Positions 1 to 5,820 are shown, counted from the stretch's first letter. The stretch is DNA of 9,359 nt from Firmicutes bacterium UBA3910 (GCA_002391465.1 DGFC01000127.1:1-9359), one strand, 5' to 3'. Notes: generated by a model from the sequence alone, not told the origin. Program-made: numbers and translations.

Positions 1-19
1 AGATGTGTATAAGAGACAG
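1..19 (+). other. Tn5 mosaic-end adapter (library artefact), left end
   Basis: The first 19 bases are exactly the Tn5 mosaic end, AGATGTGTATAAGAGACAG, used in Nextera-type tagmentation. The same sequence occurs in reverse complement at the right end, which is what a fragment cut and tagged by transposase at both ends looks like. It is not native DNA and should be trimmed. The reading frame of the first gene runs into it by chance, so the apparent residues before the Ile codon at 20-22 are adapter-derived. Confidence 0.97.
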
Positions 20-355
20 ATCCTGTACACAGCGGTTACGGCAGTGTGCAGTTTTGCCACCCCCAGCATTGAGTTTAGCTCCGCCATTAGGCTTTTTCGT
101 TATGTTCTGTTTTTTGCCACCGTTATTGCTGGCTGGTGGGGAATGGGTATCGGATTTCTGCTGATCTTGCTCACTTTTGGCTTGACCAAATCCTTCGGGA
201 TTCCCTACCTCTGGCCCCTTGTGCCCTTTGATGGCAGCGCGCTAATGCGGATCATTTTCCGCTATCCCATACCCTACGTTGGCTACCGTCCTCGTTTGAC
301 CAAACCGGAAGACATAAAGGCCAAAGGTGAGGGGAGACGGCAGCGAGGGAGGTAG
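20..355 (+). CDS. Spore germination protein, GerA/SpoVAF family, C-terminal part only
   Basis: This is the last 111 residues of a GerA-family integral membrane protein; the 5' part lies beyond the fragment. GerA-type A subunits act in the spore inner membrane, either in germinant receptors or, as SpoVAF, with the SpoVA channel. The sequence shows a family-like tail: a Ser-Phe-Ala-Thr-Pro-Ser stretch, an amphipathic RLFRY segment, one clear hydrophobic span (about native residues 24-50), then GIPYLWPLVPF and a basic, soluble end. The PYLWPLVPF wording looks to me more like SpoVAF than like a GerAA/GerBA receptor subunit, but I cannot settle that without alignment. The stop codon at 353-355 lies 4 bases before the next ATG, and the ribosome binding site of the next gene is made from its last codons. 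The apparent GTG start at base 5 is inside the adapter and is not real. Confidence 0.85.
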   Translation: MLYTAVTAVCSFATPSIEFSSAIRLFRYVLFFATVIAGWWGMGIGFLLILLTFGLTKSFGIPYLWPLVPFDGSALMRIIFRYPIPYVGYRPRLTKPEDIKAKGEGRRQRGR

Positions 356-359
356 TATC

Positions 360-1271
360 ATGTCTGTAATCGGCATTCCCCGTGCTCTGTACTACTTCCA
401 TTACTACCCCTTGTGGAAAACGTACTTGGAAGGCCTCGGATTCAAGGTGGTCTTTTCGTCCCCAACTAACAAAGAAACCTTGGATTGTGGGCTTTCCACT
501 TGCGTGGACGGGATGTGCCTACCCGTTAAGGCGTATGTGGGACATGTCCTCATGTTGGCACGAGCCGGGGTAGACCTGATTTTTGTCCCAAAACTTGTCA
601 GTGTAAGCCGAGATGAATACATCTGCCCGAATTTTTTGGGCCTGCCCGATTTGGTTGGTCAGTATCTGCCACCAGGCACCAGACTCCTCAGCCCGGTTCT
701 CGATGGTAGGCGAGGCCCAAAGGCGTTGAAGGCCAGTTATCTGCGCTTTGGCCGACAGTTCGCGCCTGAAAGGGTTGTTTGCGGCAGCTGGGAAGAGGCC
801 GAGAAGCAGCAGAGGTTATTTGAACGAAGTGGACAGAGGCGAATTGGGGCGGCACCTGGTCCCACACTTCTTGTCCTGGGACCTCGCTATCTCCTTGCTG
901 ACGACTATCTCAGCGGTAGCTTGCTGAAGATACTGGAACATCTGGGCCTAAGGGTCTTAACCCCGGCCGCGTTTACGGTGGATCAGACGGACGAGAAGCC
1001 CGTTTCCCTTGTGAAACCATTCTTCTGGACAGAAGTTAGACAGATGTGGAAGTCCGTGGAGAAAGCTGGAGGGGCAGTCCAGGGCTTGGTGACAGCGGCT
1101 CCCTTTGGCTGTGGTGCCCAAGCTCTGTTTGGCGTCCTGGTTCGAGATTGGTTGGATGGGCGGAGACTGCCGATATTGGAGCTTCATTACGATGAACACA
1201 CCAGTGAAGTTGGTATGCGCACCCGTTTGGAAGCGTTTTTTGATTTACTGGAGCGGAGGGAATGGGCGTGA
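360..1271 (+). CDS. DUF2229/COG3580-type protein related to 2-hydroxyacyl-CoA dehydratase components
   Basis: A 303-residue cytoplasmic protein. The N-terminus (IGIPRALYYFHYYPLWK, then SPTNKETLDCG and CVDGMCLPVK) is typical of the DUF2229 family, which is associated with 2-hydroxyglutaryl-CoA dehydratase/benzoyl-CoA reductase-type systems. Cysteines are at 43, 48, 53, 89, 141 and 251. C53 (in CLPVK), C89 (ICPNF) and C251 (PFGCG) are the best candidates for iron-sulfur ligands, because each falls near a cysteine of the next protein. The C-terminus ends in DEHTSEVGMRTRLEAFFDLL, also mirrored in the next gene. ATG at 360 is chosen over the in-frame GTG at 327 because GAGGGAGG lies at 345-352 and family homology starts there. 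It is coupled to a second Cys protein and an activase, so it is probably one half of an electron-accepting component. The substrate is unknown. Confidence 0.85.
   Translation: MSVIGIPRALYYFHYYPLWKTYLEGLGFKVVFSSPTNKETLDCGLSTCVDGMCLPVKAYVGHVLMLARAGVDLIFVPKLVSVSRDEYICPNFLGLPDLVGQYLPPGTRLLSPVLDGRRGPKALKASYLRFGRQFAPERVVCGSWEEAEKQQRLFERSGQRRIGAAPGPTLLVLGPRYLLADDYLSGSLLKILEHLGLRVLTPAAFTVDQTDEKPVSLVKPFFWTEVRQMWKSVEKAGGAVQGLVTAAPFGCGAQALFGVLVRDWLDGRRLPILELHYDEHTSEVGMRTRLEAFFDLLERREWA
1191..1259 (+). repeat. Diverged repeat, copy 1 (C-terminal motif of the paralogous pair)
   Basis: This 69-base stretch encodes DEHTSEVGMRTRLEAF and the following residues to ERR. It matches the stretch at 2270-2338 at 47 of 69 bases and 18 of 23 residues by hand count. 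It reflects an old gene duplication, not a mobile repeat. Confidence 0.7.
1255..1259 (+). promoter_or_regulatory. Ribosome binding site that decides the GTG start at 1268
   Basis: GGAGG lies 8 bases before GTG at 1268 but only 2 bases before the in-frame ATG at 1262. The spacing strongly favours GTG, giving a 4-base GTGA overlap with the preceding stop codon. The motif is made from the Arg-Arg codons of a conserved protein motif in the upstream gene. Confidence 0.75.
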
Positions 1272-2356
1272 GGATCACATTTCCCCATCTGGGCAGCGCA
1301 TACATTCCCCTGGAAGAAATGATCAACGGTGTCGGACACGATCCAGTTGTCCCACCCCCAAACAATAAGAGCACACTGGAACTTGGGAGCAGGCTTAGTC
1401 CGGAAGATGTGTGCCTACCTTTTAAGATAATTCTAGGTAATATGCTGCAGGGTATTGAGGCAGGTGCCGAGAGTGTCTTAATGATTGGCGGCTGCGGTCC
1501 TTGCCGCTTAGGTTATTACGGTGAAGCCCAGAAGGTACTTCTGCGAAAGGCGGGGCTAGACGTTGGTTTTCTCAGCTTGGAACCACTAGGGAAACTAGAA
1601 GGGGGAACCATATCCTTCCTGCGCAGGGTGTTTGGTCCGACCAACCCCGCTCGCCTGGTCAATGCAGCTCGTTTGGCTTGGGCTAAGCTGGCAGTAGTGG
1701 AATGGTTAGAGGTGCTCGCCCTCTCCACTCGGCCAATGGAGGCAACGAAGGGTACCAGCACCCAGGTGCTAAATCAATGGCTGAATGCAGTGCGCGCTGC
1801 CCAGACCATGGGGCGTTTGCGGGAGGTCTGCCGTCTGGCTGCGGACCAGTTTGAAGCCATTTCGAAGGAGAAGGACGGGGAGACTCACCTCCGGATTGGC
1901 CTTGTGGGTGAGATTTATACTGTAGTGGAGCCTTTTGCCAATAGGAATATAGAGGAGCATTTAGGTAATTTAGGGGTGGAGGTTGTACGCACCATAAGCC
2001 TCAAACGCTGGATGGAAGACCATGTCTTTAAGAGATTATTGGGCCTTTCGTACGTGAAGGAACTTCAGAAATGGGCCGAGGGTTATTTGAGCGGATCTGT
2101 TGGTGGGCATGGTTTGGAATCGGTCGCCCGAAGTATAAGACTAGCCCGCTTCGGTCTGGACGGAGTGATCCACATTTTGCCCCTAGCCTGTATGCCCGAG
2201 GTTATAGCCCAGGGTATCTTGCCCAAGGTGAGTGTGGATACTGGCACACCTATCATGTCGTTAGTGGTGGATGAACACTCTTCCGAGGTAGGCATAGCCA
2301 CTCGCCTTGAGGCCTTTGTTGATCTGGTGGAGAGGAGGCATTACGCCAGTGTCTGA
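1268..2356 (+). CDS. COG3581-type protein, 2-hydroxyacyl-CoA dehydratase component-like
   Basis: A 362-residue paralogue of the preceding gene. From the start it reads MRITFPHLGSAYIPL, then PPPNNKSTLELG and EDVCLPFK (C49), GGCGPCRLGYYGE (C76, C79), GEIYTVVEPFANRNIEEHLG (about 214-233) and PLACMPE (C308). It ends in DEHSSEVGIATRLEAF. The three cysteine sites are placed as in HgdB/BcrB-like subunits, which hold an iron-sulfur cluster through three Cys residues; that they do so here is inference. GTG at 1268 is chosen over ATG at 1262 on ribosome-binding-site spacing; the choice moves the start by only two residues. It overlaps the gene before by 4 bases and the activase after by 8, so the three are almost certainly co-translated. 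Proteins of this kind are usually annotated as uncharacterised or as CoA-activase-related; no substrate can be read from the sequence. Confidence 0.83.
   Translation: MRITFPHLGSAYIPLEEMINGVGHDPVVPPPNNKSTLELGSRLSPEDVCLPFKIILGNMLQGIEAGAESVLMIGGCGPCRLGYYGEAQKVLLRKAGLDVGFLSLEPLGKLEGGTISFLRRVFGPTNPARLVNAARLAWAKLAVVEWLEVLALSTRPMEATKGTSTQVLNQWLNAVRAAQTMGRLREVCRLAADQFEAISKEKDGETHLRIGLVGEIYTVVEPFANRNIEEHLGNLGVEVVRTISLKRWMEDHVFKRLLGLSYVKELQKWAEGYLSGSVGGHGLESVARSIRLARFGLDGVIHILPLACMPEVIAQGILPKVSVDTGTPIMSLVVDEHSSEVGIATRLEAFVDLVERRHYASV
2270..2338 (+). repeat. Diverged repeat, copy 2 (C-terminal motif of the paralogous pair)
   Basis: The counterpart of 1191-1259 in the second paralogue. It encodes DEHSSEVGIATRLEAF and onward to ERR. 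Many differences fall in third codon positions and one Ser uses the other codon family, so the protein motif, not the DNA, has been conserved. Confidence 0.7.
2334..2338 (+). promoter_or_regulatory. Ribosome binding site that decides the GTG start at 2349
   Basis: GGAGG lies 10 bases before GTG at 2349. The other in-frame option, TTG at 2307, would add 14 residues copied from the overlapping gene and has no Shine-Dalgarno motif. As with the previous gene, the motif consists of the Arg-Arg codons that close the conserved C-terminal motif of the upstream protein. Confidence 0.7.
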
Positions 2357-3323
2357 AGCCAGTCCCAGACAAGTTTATTTAGGTGTTGACGTGGGGAGCG
2401 TAAGCACGAATTTCATACTCTACGACGGACGGGAACCCTCTGATAAGGCGGTTGTATGGAAAAGATATCTACGGACCCGGGGGGCTCCTTTAGAGGCTCT
2501 GAGGATGGGCCTTAAGGCGATGTACGAGGGCGGTAATTGGGAAGTGGTGGGGGTGGGGACCACGGGCAGCGGCAGGGAGCTGGCCGGAGTGGTACTTGGA
2601 GCAGATGTTGTCAAAAACGAGATCACAGCTCACGCCATTGCCGCCTTAAACCAGAACAGGGATGTACAGACAGTAATTGAAATTGGGGGACAGGATTCCA
2701 AACTGATAGTAATCAGAAATGGTGTGGTTGTAGATTTTGCCATGAACACGGTCTGTGCGGCAGGTACCGGTTCTTTCCTGGAACAGCAGGCGATGCGGCT
2801 GGGCATACCCGTTGACCAGCTTGGTTCCTTGGCCTTAGGCAGCACCACACCGGTGCGCATAGCAGGTCGCTGTACCGTTTTTGCCGAGTCGGATATGATT
2901 CATAAGCAGCAGTTGGGCCACAGTATGGAGGATATTGTTGCTGGGCTGTGCAGTTCAATGGCTAGGAACTACCTTAACAACGTGGCCAAAGGAAAAGAAT
3001 TGGTTCCAGTTGTATTTTTCCAAGGGGGAGTGGCCGCCAACCAAGGAATGCGGCGCGCCCTGCAGGACTTTATCGGCTGCCCGGTCGAAGTGCCTGAGCA
3101 TTTTGACGTGATGGGAGCCATTGGAGCAGCCATCCTTGCCAAGGAGCGGCTTGAACGCACCGGCGCTATCACCAAGTTTGTGGGGACGAGCCTATTGAGC
3201 AGCTCCTACCGGAACAATAGTTATCTGTGTGATAGGTGTCCCAATCAGTGTGAAATAGTAGAAATATGGCGCGATGGGGTTTTCCTGGCTGGCTGGGGCG
3301 CACGCTGCGGCAGAACTATCTAG
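2349..3323 (+). CDS. Acyl-CoA dehydratase activase-type ATPase (BadF/BadG/BcrA/HgdC family)
   Basis: A 324-residue member of the ASKHA fold (sugar kinase/Hsp70/actin) that, in characterised relatives, uses ATP to push an electron onto a dehydratase or reductase partner. Visible motifs are GVDVGSVSTNF (12-22, phosphate loop), TTGSGR (71-76), EIGGQDSK (111-118), NTVCAAGTGSF (133-143), RCTVFAESDMIH (174-185), QGGVAANQGM (225-234) and DVMGAIGAA (253-261). C136 and C175 sit 39 residues apart, the same spacing as the cluster ligands Cys127 and Cys166 of Acidaminococcus HgdC, so a bridging [4Fe-4S] cluster between two subunits is expected. The protein is longer than HgdC (about 260 residues) and ends with a tail carrying C294, C297, C301 and C320. 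The start overlaps the upstream gene by 8 bases. The partners are probably the two proteins just upstream. Confidence 0.93.
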   Translation: MSEASPRQVYLGVDVGSVSTNFILYDGREPSDKAVVWKRYLRTRGAPLEALRMGLKAMYEGGNWEVVGVGTTGSGRELAGVVLGADVVKNEITAHAIAALNQNRDVQTVIEIGGQDSKLIVIRNGVVVDFAMNTVCAAGTGSFLEQQAMRLGIPVDQLGSLALGSTTPVRIAGRCTVFAESDMIHKQQLGHSMEDIVAGLCSSMARNYLNNVAKGKELVPVVFFQGGVAANQGMRRALQDFIGCPVEVPEHFDVMGAIGAAILAKERLERTGAITKFVGTSLLSSSYRNNSYLCDRCPNQCEIVEIWRDGVFLAGWGARCGRTI

Positions 3324-3340
3324 CGGGGATACCTAATTTA

Positions 3341-3349
3341 TGGTATTAT
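3341..3349 (+). promoter_or_regulatory. Possible extended -10 promoter before the M50 gene
   Basis: TGGTATTAT fits an extended -10 element (TGn plus a five-of-six match to TATAAT) in the 61-base gap between the activase and the M50 gene. No convincing -35 box lies 17 bases upstream. A strong AGGAGGAG follows at 3351-3358 but has no start codon at a usual distance; the M50 gene uses AGGGGG at 3371-3376. Confidence 0.25.
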
Positions 3350-3384
3350 GAGGAGGAGTTGGTAAGTAGTAGGGGGCAAAGGTA

Positions 3385-4002
3385 ATGTTTAACTTAGAAC
3401 AGCTTATCCTAAGCGTGCCCGCCATTTTGTTGGCAATCGCTTTCCACGAGTTGGGTCACGCCTTTGTGGCGTACAAACTTGGTGATCCCACCCCGAAATA
3501 TCAGGGCCGCTTGACCCTCAATCCATTTGCCCACCTGGATCCGTTGGGCACCATTATGCTGTTGGTTTTCCGCATCGGTTGGGCACGGCCGGTCGTGATT
3601 AACCCCCATTTTTTTAAGAACCGCAGACGGGATACGGTACTGGTCTCCATCGCGGGACCGCTGGCAAATGTCCTTTTGAGCTGGTTGTTTTATAATATCC
3701 TCAAATTCACCACTGGCTACGGGTTGGGCAGTTCCTTCACCCGTACACTTTTTTTGTTTCTGCTTCTAAACGTACAGATCAACCTCAGCCTTGCGGCCTT
3801 CAATCTGCTGCCCGTCCCGCCGCTAGATGGCTCTAAGATCGTGGCCGGATTTCTGCCGCCGAAATGGGAGTACGAATTATCCCGTTTTGCCCAGTACGGG
3901 CCTATCGTCTTGGTGTTACTGCTGCTGAGCGGAGGTGCTCGGTTGATTATCAATCCGATTTACAATTTCCTATCACAGCTGGTTATTCGGCTGTCCATTT
4001 AG
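3385..4002 (+). CDS. Site-2 protease family (M50) membrane metallopeptidase
   Basis: A 205-residue protein of the short M50 type (YwhC-like, no PDZ domain). It has the zinc motif HELGH at 21-25, a GRLTLNPFAHLDPLG segment at 41-55, AGPLANVLL at 90-98, and NLLPVPPLDGSKI at 140-152 with D148 as the third expected zinc ligand. Hydrophobic spans occur at about 8-30, 86-105, 121-142 and 172-190. Such proteins cleave substrates within the membrane; the substrate here is not evident, although related proteases are known in both sporulation and envelope-stress signalling. ATG at 3385 follows AGGGGG by 8 bases. Only 6 bases separate its stop from scpA, an arrangement that recurs near scpAB in other Firmicutes as I recall. 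All key residues are present, so it is probably active. Confidence 0.92.
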   Translation: MFNLEQLILSVPAILLAIAFHELGHAFVAYKLGDPTPKYQGRLTLNPFAHLDPLGTIMLLVFRIGWARPVVINPHFFKNRRRDTVLVSIAGPLANVLLSWLFYNILKFTTGYGLGSSFTRTLFLFLLLNVQINLSLAAFNLLPVPPLDGSKIVAGFLPPKWEYELSRFAQYGPIVLVLLLLSGGARLIINPIYNFLSQLVIRLSI

Positions 4003-4008
4003 GTCACA

Positions 4009-4746
4009 ATGGGTTATGTCATTCAACTGGAAGCATATCAAGGCCCTTTTGATCTGCTTCTGGACTTAATCAAGCAAAACGAAATAGATATCTGGGACAT
4101 CCCAATAGCCACCATCACCGAACAGTACTTGGAGTACCTTTACTCGCTCCAGGAACTGAACCTGGCTATTACAGGCGAATTTCTGGTTATGGCTGCTACC
4201 CTGATCAGCATTAAGGCCCGTCTGCTCCTGCCGAAAGAGGCTCTACCCGAAGAAGAAGGGGAAGAGGAGGAGGATCCACGGGCCCAATTGGTGGAACAGC
4301 TCCTGCGCTACAAGTTCTTCAAAGAGGTAGCCGAGGTTCTGCAGGAACGATATGAGTTGGCGTCCCAATCCTTCGGCAGAGGTCAGCGTGTTCTGACGGG
4401 GGATATCACCCCCATTTTCACCGATCCGATTGGGGAACTAACCCTGGATGAGCTGAGTGAAATCTATTATGGCCTTTTGGCAGAACTGGAAAAGGAACCG
4501 CCGGTGCACGAGGTGGAAAGCCGTGTTTCTGTCCAGGAACGCTTGGCCCAGCTGCGAGTTCAGATGGTGGGTGAACCCCGTCTAAACTTCACGAAGCTGC
4601 TCCAGTCTACCGCACCGGAGGAAATTGTGGTTACATTCCTGGCTGTATTAGAACTGGTGCGCCTTGGCGAGGTTAGGGTGCGGCAGGCGGAAGTTTTAGG
4701 AGAGATTGAGATAATACCGGTTGCCCTGGAGGAGGTGGTTGAATGA
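4009..4746 (+). CDS. scpA: Segregation and condensation protein A (kleisin)
   Basis: A 245-residue kleisin that, with ScpB, bridges the heads of an SMC dimer to form the bacterial condensin acting on replicated chromosomes. The N-terminus is the family signature (YQGPFDLLLDLIKQNEIDIWDIPI, about 10-33), followed by the ITEQYLEYL helix and LISIKARLLLP (65-75). A strongly acidic linker (EEEGEEEED, 81-89) leads into the middle helical region. The C-terminal part (VTFLAVLELVRLGEVRVRQ) is the winged helix that contacts an SMC head. Its length is normal. The Shine-Dalgarno motif is weak (AGGT at 4001-4004, only 4 bases from the ATG), so translation is probably coupled to the M50 gene ending 6 bases upstream. 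It overlaps scpB by 4 bases (ATGA). Confidence 0.97.
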   Translation: MGYVIQLEAYQGPFDLLLDLIKQNEIDIWDIPIATITEQYLEYLYSLQELNLAITGEFLVMAATLISIKARLLLPKEALPEEEGEEEEDPRAQLVEQLLRYKFFKEVAEVLQERYELASQSFGRGQRVLTGDITPIFTDPIGELTLDELSEIYYGLLAELEKEPPVHEVESRVSVQERLAQLRVQMVGEPRLNFTKLLQSTAPEEIVVTFLAVLELVRLGEVRVRQAEVLGEIEIIPVALEEVVE

Positions 4747-5258
4747 CGCTGCAGGAAGCGGAACCTATTATTGAAGCACTCATATTTGCTGCGGAGCATC
4801 CCCTGACACCGAAAGAGATCGGGGAAATTGTTGAGCTGGATGAGGTAGCGGTTATTTCGGTCGTTGACAATATTCGGAAACGCTACGAAGCAGGATCATT
4901 AATGATCCGCAATGTGGGCGGGGGATACCAAATCGTCACAAAACCTGAATTCGCCCCTTGGCTGGAAAAGCTTGGCCGCCCAACAATCAACACACCCCTT
5001 TCCATGGCTGCAACAGAAACGGTGGCGATTATCGCCTACGAACAGCCCGTTACCAAAGCGGAAATTGAACAGATCCGGGGAGTGCGCTCCGACAGCGCCA
5101 TCAACAGCCTCTTAGAGCGTGGACTCATTTGTGAGTTGGGAAGGAAGCAGGGTCCGGGACGGCCCATCCTCTATGGCGTTACTGAAGCATTTTTCTCCCA
5201 TTTTGGTTTGCAGAGCTTAGATGAGCTTCCCATAAAAAGCATAAGTGATTGGAAATAA
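4743..5258 (+). CDS. scpB: Segregation and condensation protein B
   Basis: A 171-residue protein with the two winged-helix domains of ScpB: the first from EAEPIIEALIFAAEHPLTPKEI (about 5-26), the second from AATETVAIIAYEQPVTKAEIEQIRGV (about 89-114), with SDSAINSLLERGLICELGRKQGPGRP as the recognition helix and wing. ScpB dimers bind the ScpA middle region in the SMC-ScpAB complex. GGAGGAGG at 4728-4735 is 7 bases from the ATG, and the ATGA overlap with scpA favours balanced synthesis of the two partners. Length and motifs are complete. A 16-base perfect palindrome lies within the gene at 4893-4908. Confidence 0.97.
   Translation: MTLQEAEPIIEALIFAAEHPLTPKEIGEIVELDEVAVISVVDNIRKRYEAGSLMIRNVGGGYQIVTKPEFAPWLEKLGRPTINTPLSMAATETVAIIAYEQPVTKAEIEQIRGVRSDSAINSLLERGLICELGRKQGPGRPILYGVTEAFFSHFGLQSLDELPIKSISDWK
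4893..4908. repeat. 16-base perfect palindrome inside scpB
   Basis: GGATCATTAATGATCC is its own reverse complement and encodes GSLMI and part of the next Arg. About 0.14 such palindromes would be expected by chance in a window of this size, so it may be coincidence. If functional it would suit a dimeric DNA-binding protein better than a terminator, since no T-run follows. Confidence 0.4.
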
Positions 5259-5268
5259 TGGTAAATTA
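5239..5268 (+). promoter_or_regulatory. Possible forespore (sigma-F/G-type) promoter for the ytfI-ytfJ pair
   Basis: GCATA at 5239-5243 fits the -35 consensus of the forespore sigma factors F and G. Sixteen bases later GGTAAATTA (5260-5268) starts with the GG of a sigma-F -10 box but matches the rest only partly; as a sigma-G box (TAAATTA after 18 bases) it also matches partly. Support is mainly contextual: both genes downstream are of spore families. It overlaps the 3' end of scpB. Confidence is low. Confidence 0.3.
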
Positions 5269-5309
5269 AGATCGAGTTGAGGTGATTTGGTGCTGCTCGG
5301 TCTTTTTTT
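5268..5309 (+). terminator. Terminator-like hairpin enclosing the ytfI-like RBS and start codon
   Basis: AAGATCGAG (5268-5276) can pair with CTCGGTCTT (5296-5304) over 9 base pairs including one G-U, and a run of seven T (5303-5309) follows. The 19-base loop holds GAGGTGAT and the GTG start at 5290. The loop is large for an intrinsic terminator and half of the pairs are A-U, so it may be a weak or conditional terminator, a translation switch, or chance. Confidence 0.35.
5279..5286 (+). promoter_or_regulatory. Ribosome binding site of the ytfI-like gene
   Basis: GAGGTGAT matches the 3' end of 16S rRNA well (AGGAGGTGATC). It leaves 3 bases to GTG at 5290 but none to the TTG at 5287, so GTG is the better start. 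The site falls in the loop of the hairpin at 5268-5304. Confidence 0.6.
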
Positions 5310-5820
5310 ATTCCTAGCACTGCTTATGCTTCTCCTTTTGATCAGCTTTTCTGTTGAGCTTGAGCTGTCCGCTTCCGAGGCCGAGTTTAGGCCGGTTTTA
5401 CGCGTTGGGATCGGCCGCTGGCGAGCGGCAGTCCCTCGAACCGTTCTGGCCAAGGCGGAAGACGCTATGCGGCAGCGCGCCCAAGGCGGTCTGCGAGAGA
5501 TGTGGGGCCGTTTCACGACTGGGCTGAGGGTGATGGACCATCTTCTACAAGAGGTAGAACTCCTTCACTTTGAAGTCTGGTTTGGCTTCCACGATGCCTT
5601 TTGGACTGCCCTGGGGTGCGGCGGTCTGTGGACCCTCTTGGGCTCATTCACCTCAATGCTGAGCACGAAACCCCGCTTTCGCCAAGACCCTGAAATTCAC
5701 GTTCACCCCGTCTTCGAAGGTACCAGGCTGGAAGTCCGTCTGCACTGTATATTCCACTTCAGAGTTGGTCAAATTATAGTCAGCGAGATCAAGAGATGGG
5801 GTCAGGCATGGTTGGTTTAA
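5290..5820 (+). CDS. DUF2953 protein, YtfI-like, probably spore-associated
   Basis: A 176-residue protein with a strongly hydrophobic N-terminus (residues 1-20, LLGLFLFLALLMLLLLISF), probably an uncleaved membrane anchor, and a soluble remainder. The diagnostic part is at about 92-123: LHFEVWFGFHDAFWTALGCGGLWTLLGS, then EIHVHPVF (135-142) and an alternating beta-type tail. This is the DUF2953 pattern of Bacillus subtilis YtfI. It is followed after 22 bases by ytfJ, as YtfI and YtfJ are linked in many spore formers. No enzymatic motif is visible and the molecular function is unknown. The start is GTG at 5290; the in-frame TTG at 5287 abuts the ribosome binding site. Expression may be separate from scpAB through the elements at 5239-5309. 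Confidence 0.82.
   Translation: MLLGLFLFLALLMLLLLISFSVELELSASEAEFRPVLRVGIGRWRAAVPRTVLAKAEDAMRQRAQGGLREMWGRFTTGLRVMDHLLQEVELLHFEVWFGFHDAFWTALGCGGLWTLLGSFTSMLSTKPRFRQDPEIHVHPVFEGTRLEVRLHCIFHFRVGQIIVSEIKRWGQAWLV

Noticed and set aside
5..19. GTG start for the first gene
   Set aside because: It lies within the adapter; the family is far longer upstream, so this is a truncated C-terminus.
327..359. Upstream GTG start for the DUF2229-type gene
   Set aside because: It would add 11 residues overlapping the germination gene, without a ribosome binding site, whereas ATG 360 has one and begins the family homology.
1036..1374. 112-residue antisense open frame, and similar long minus-strand frames such as 6167-6505 and 7896-8219
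   Set aside because: They run opposite to strongly supported genes, have no recognisable motifs and no convincing ribosome binding sites; composition explains them.
3348..3365. Five-codon ATG frame (MRRSW) before the M50 gene
   Set aside because: Its ATG overlaps the possible -10 box and has no ribosome binding site upstream; the AGGAGG lies inside the frame.
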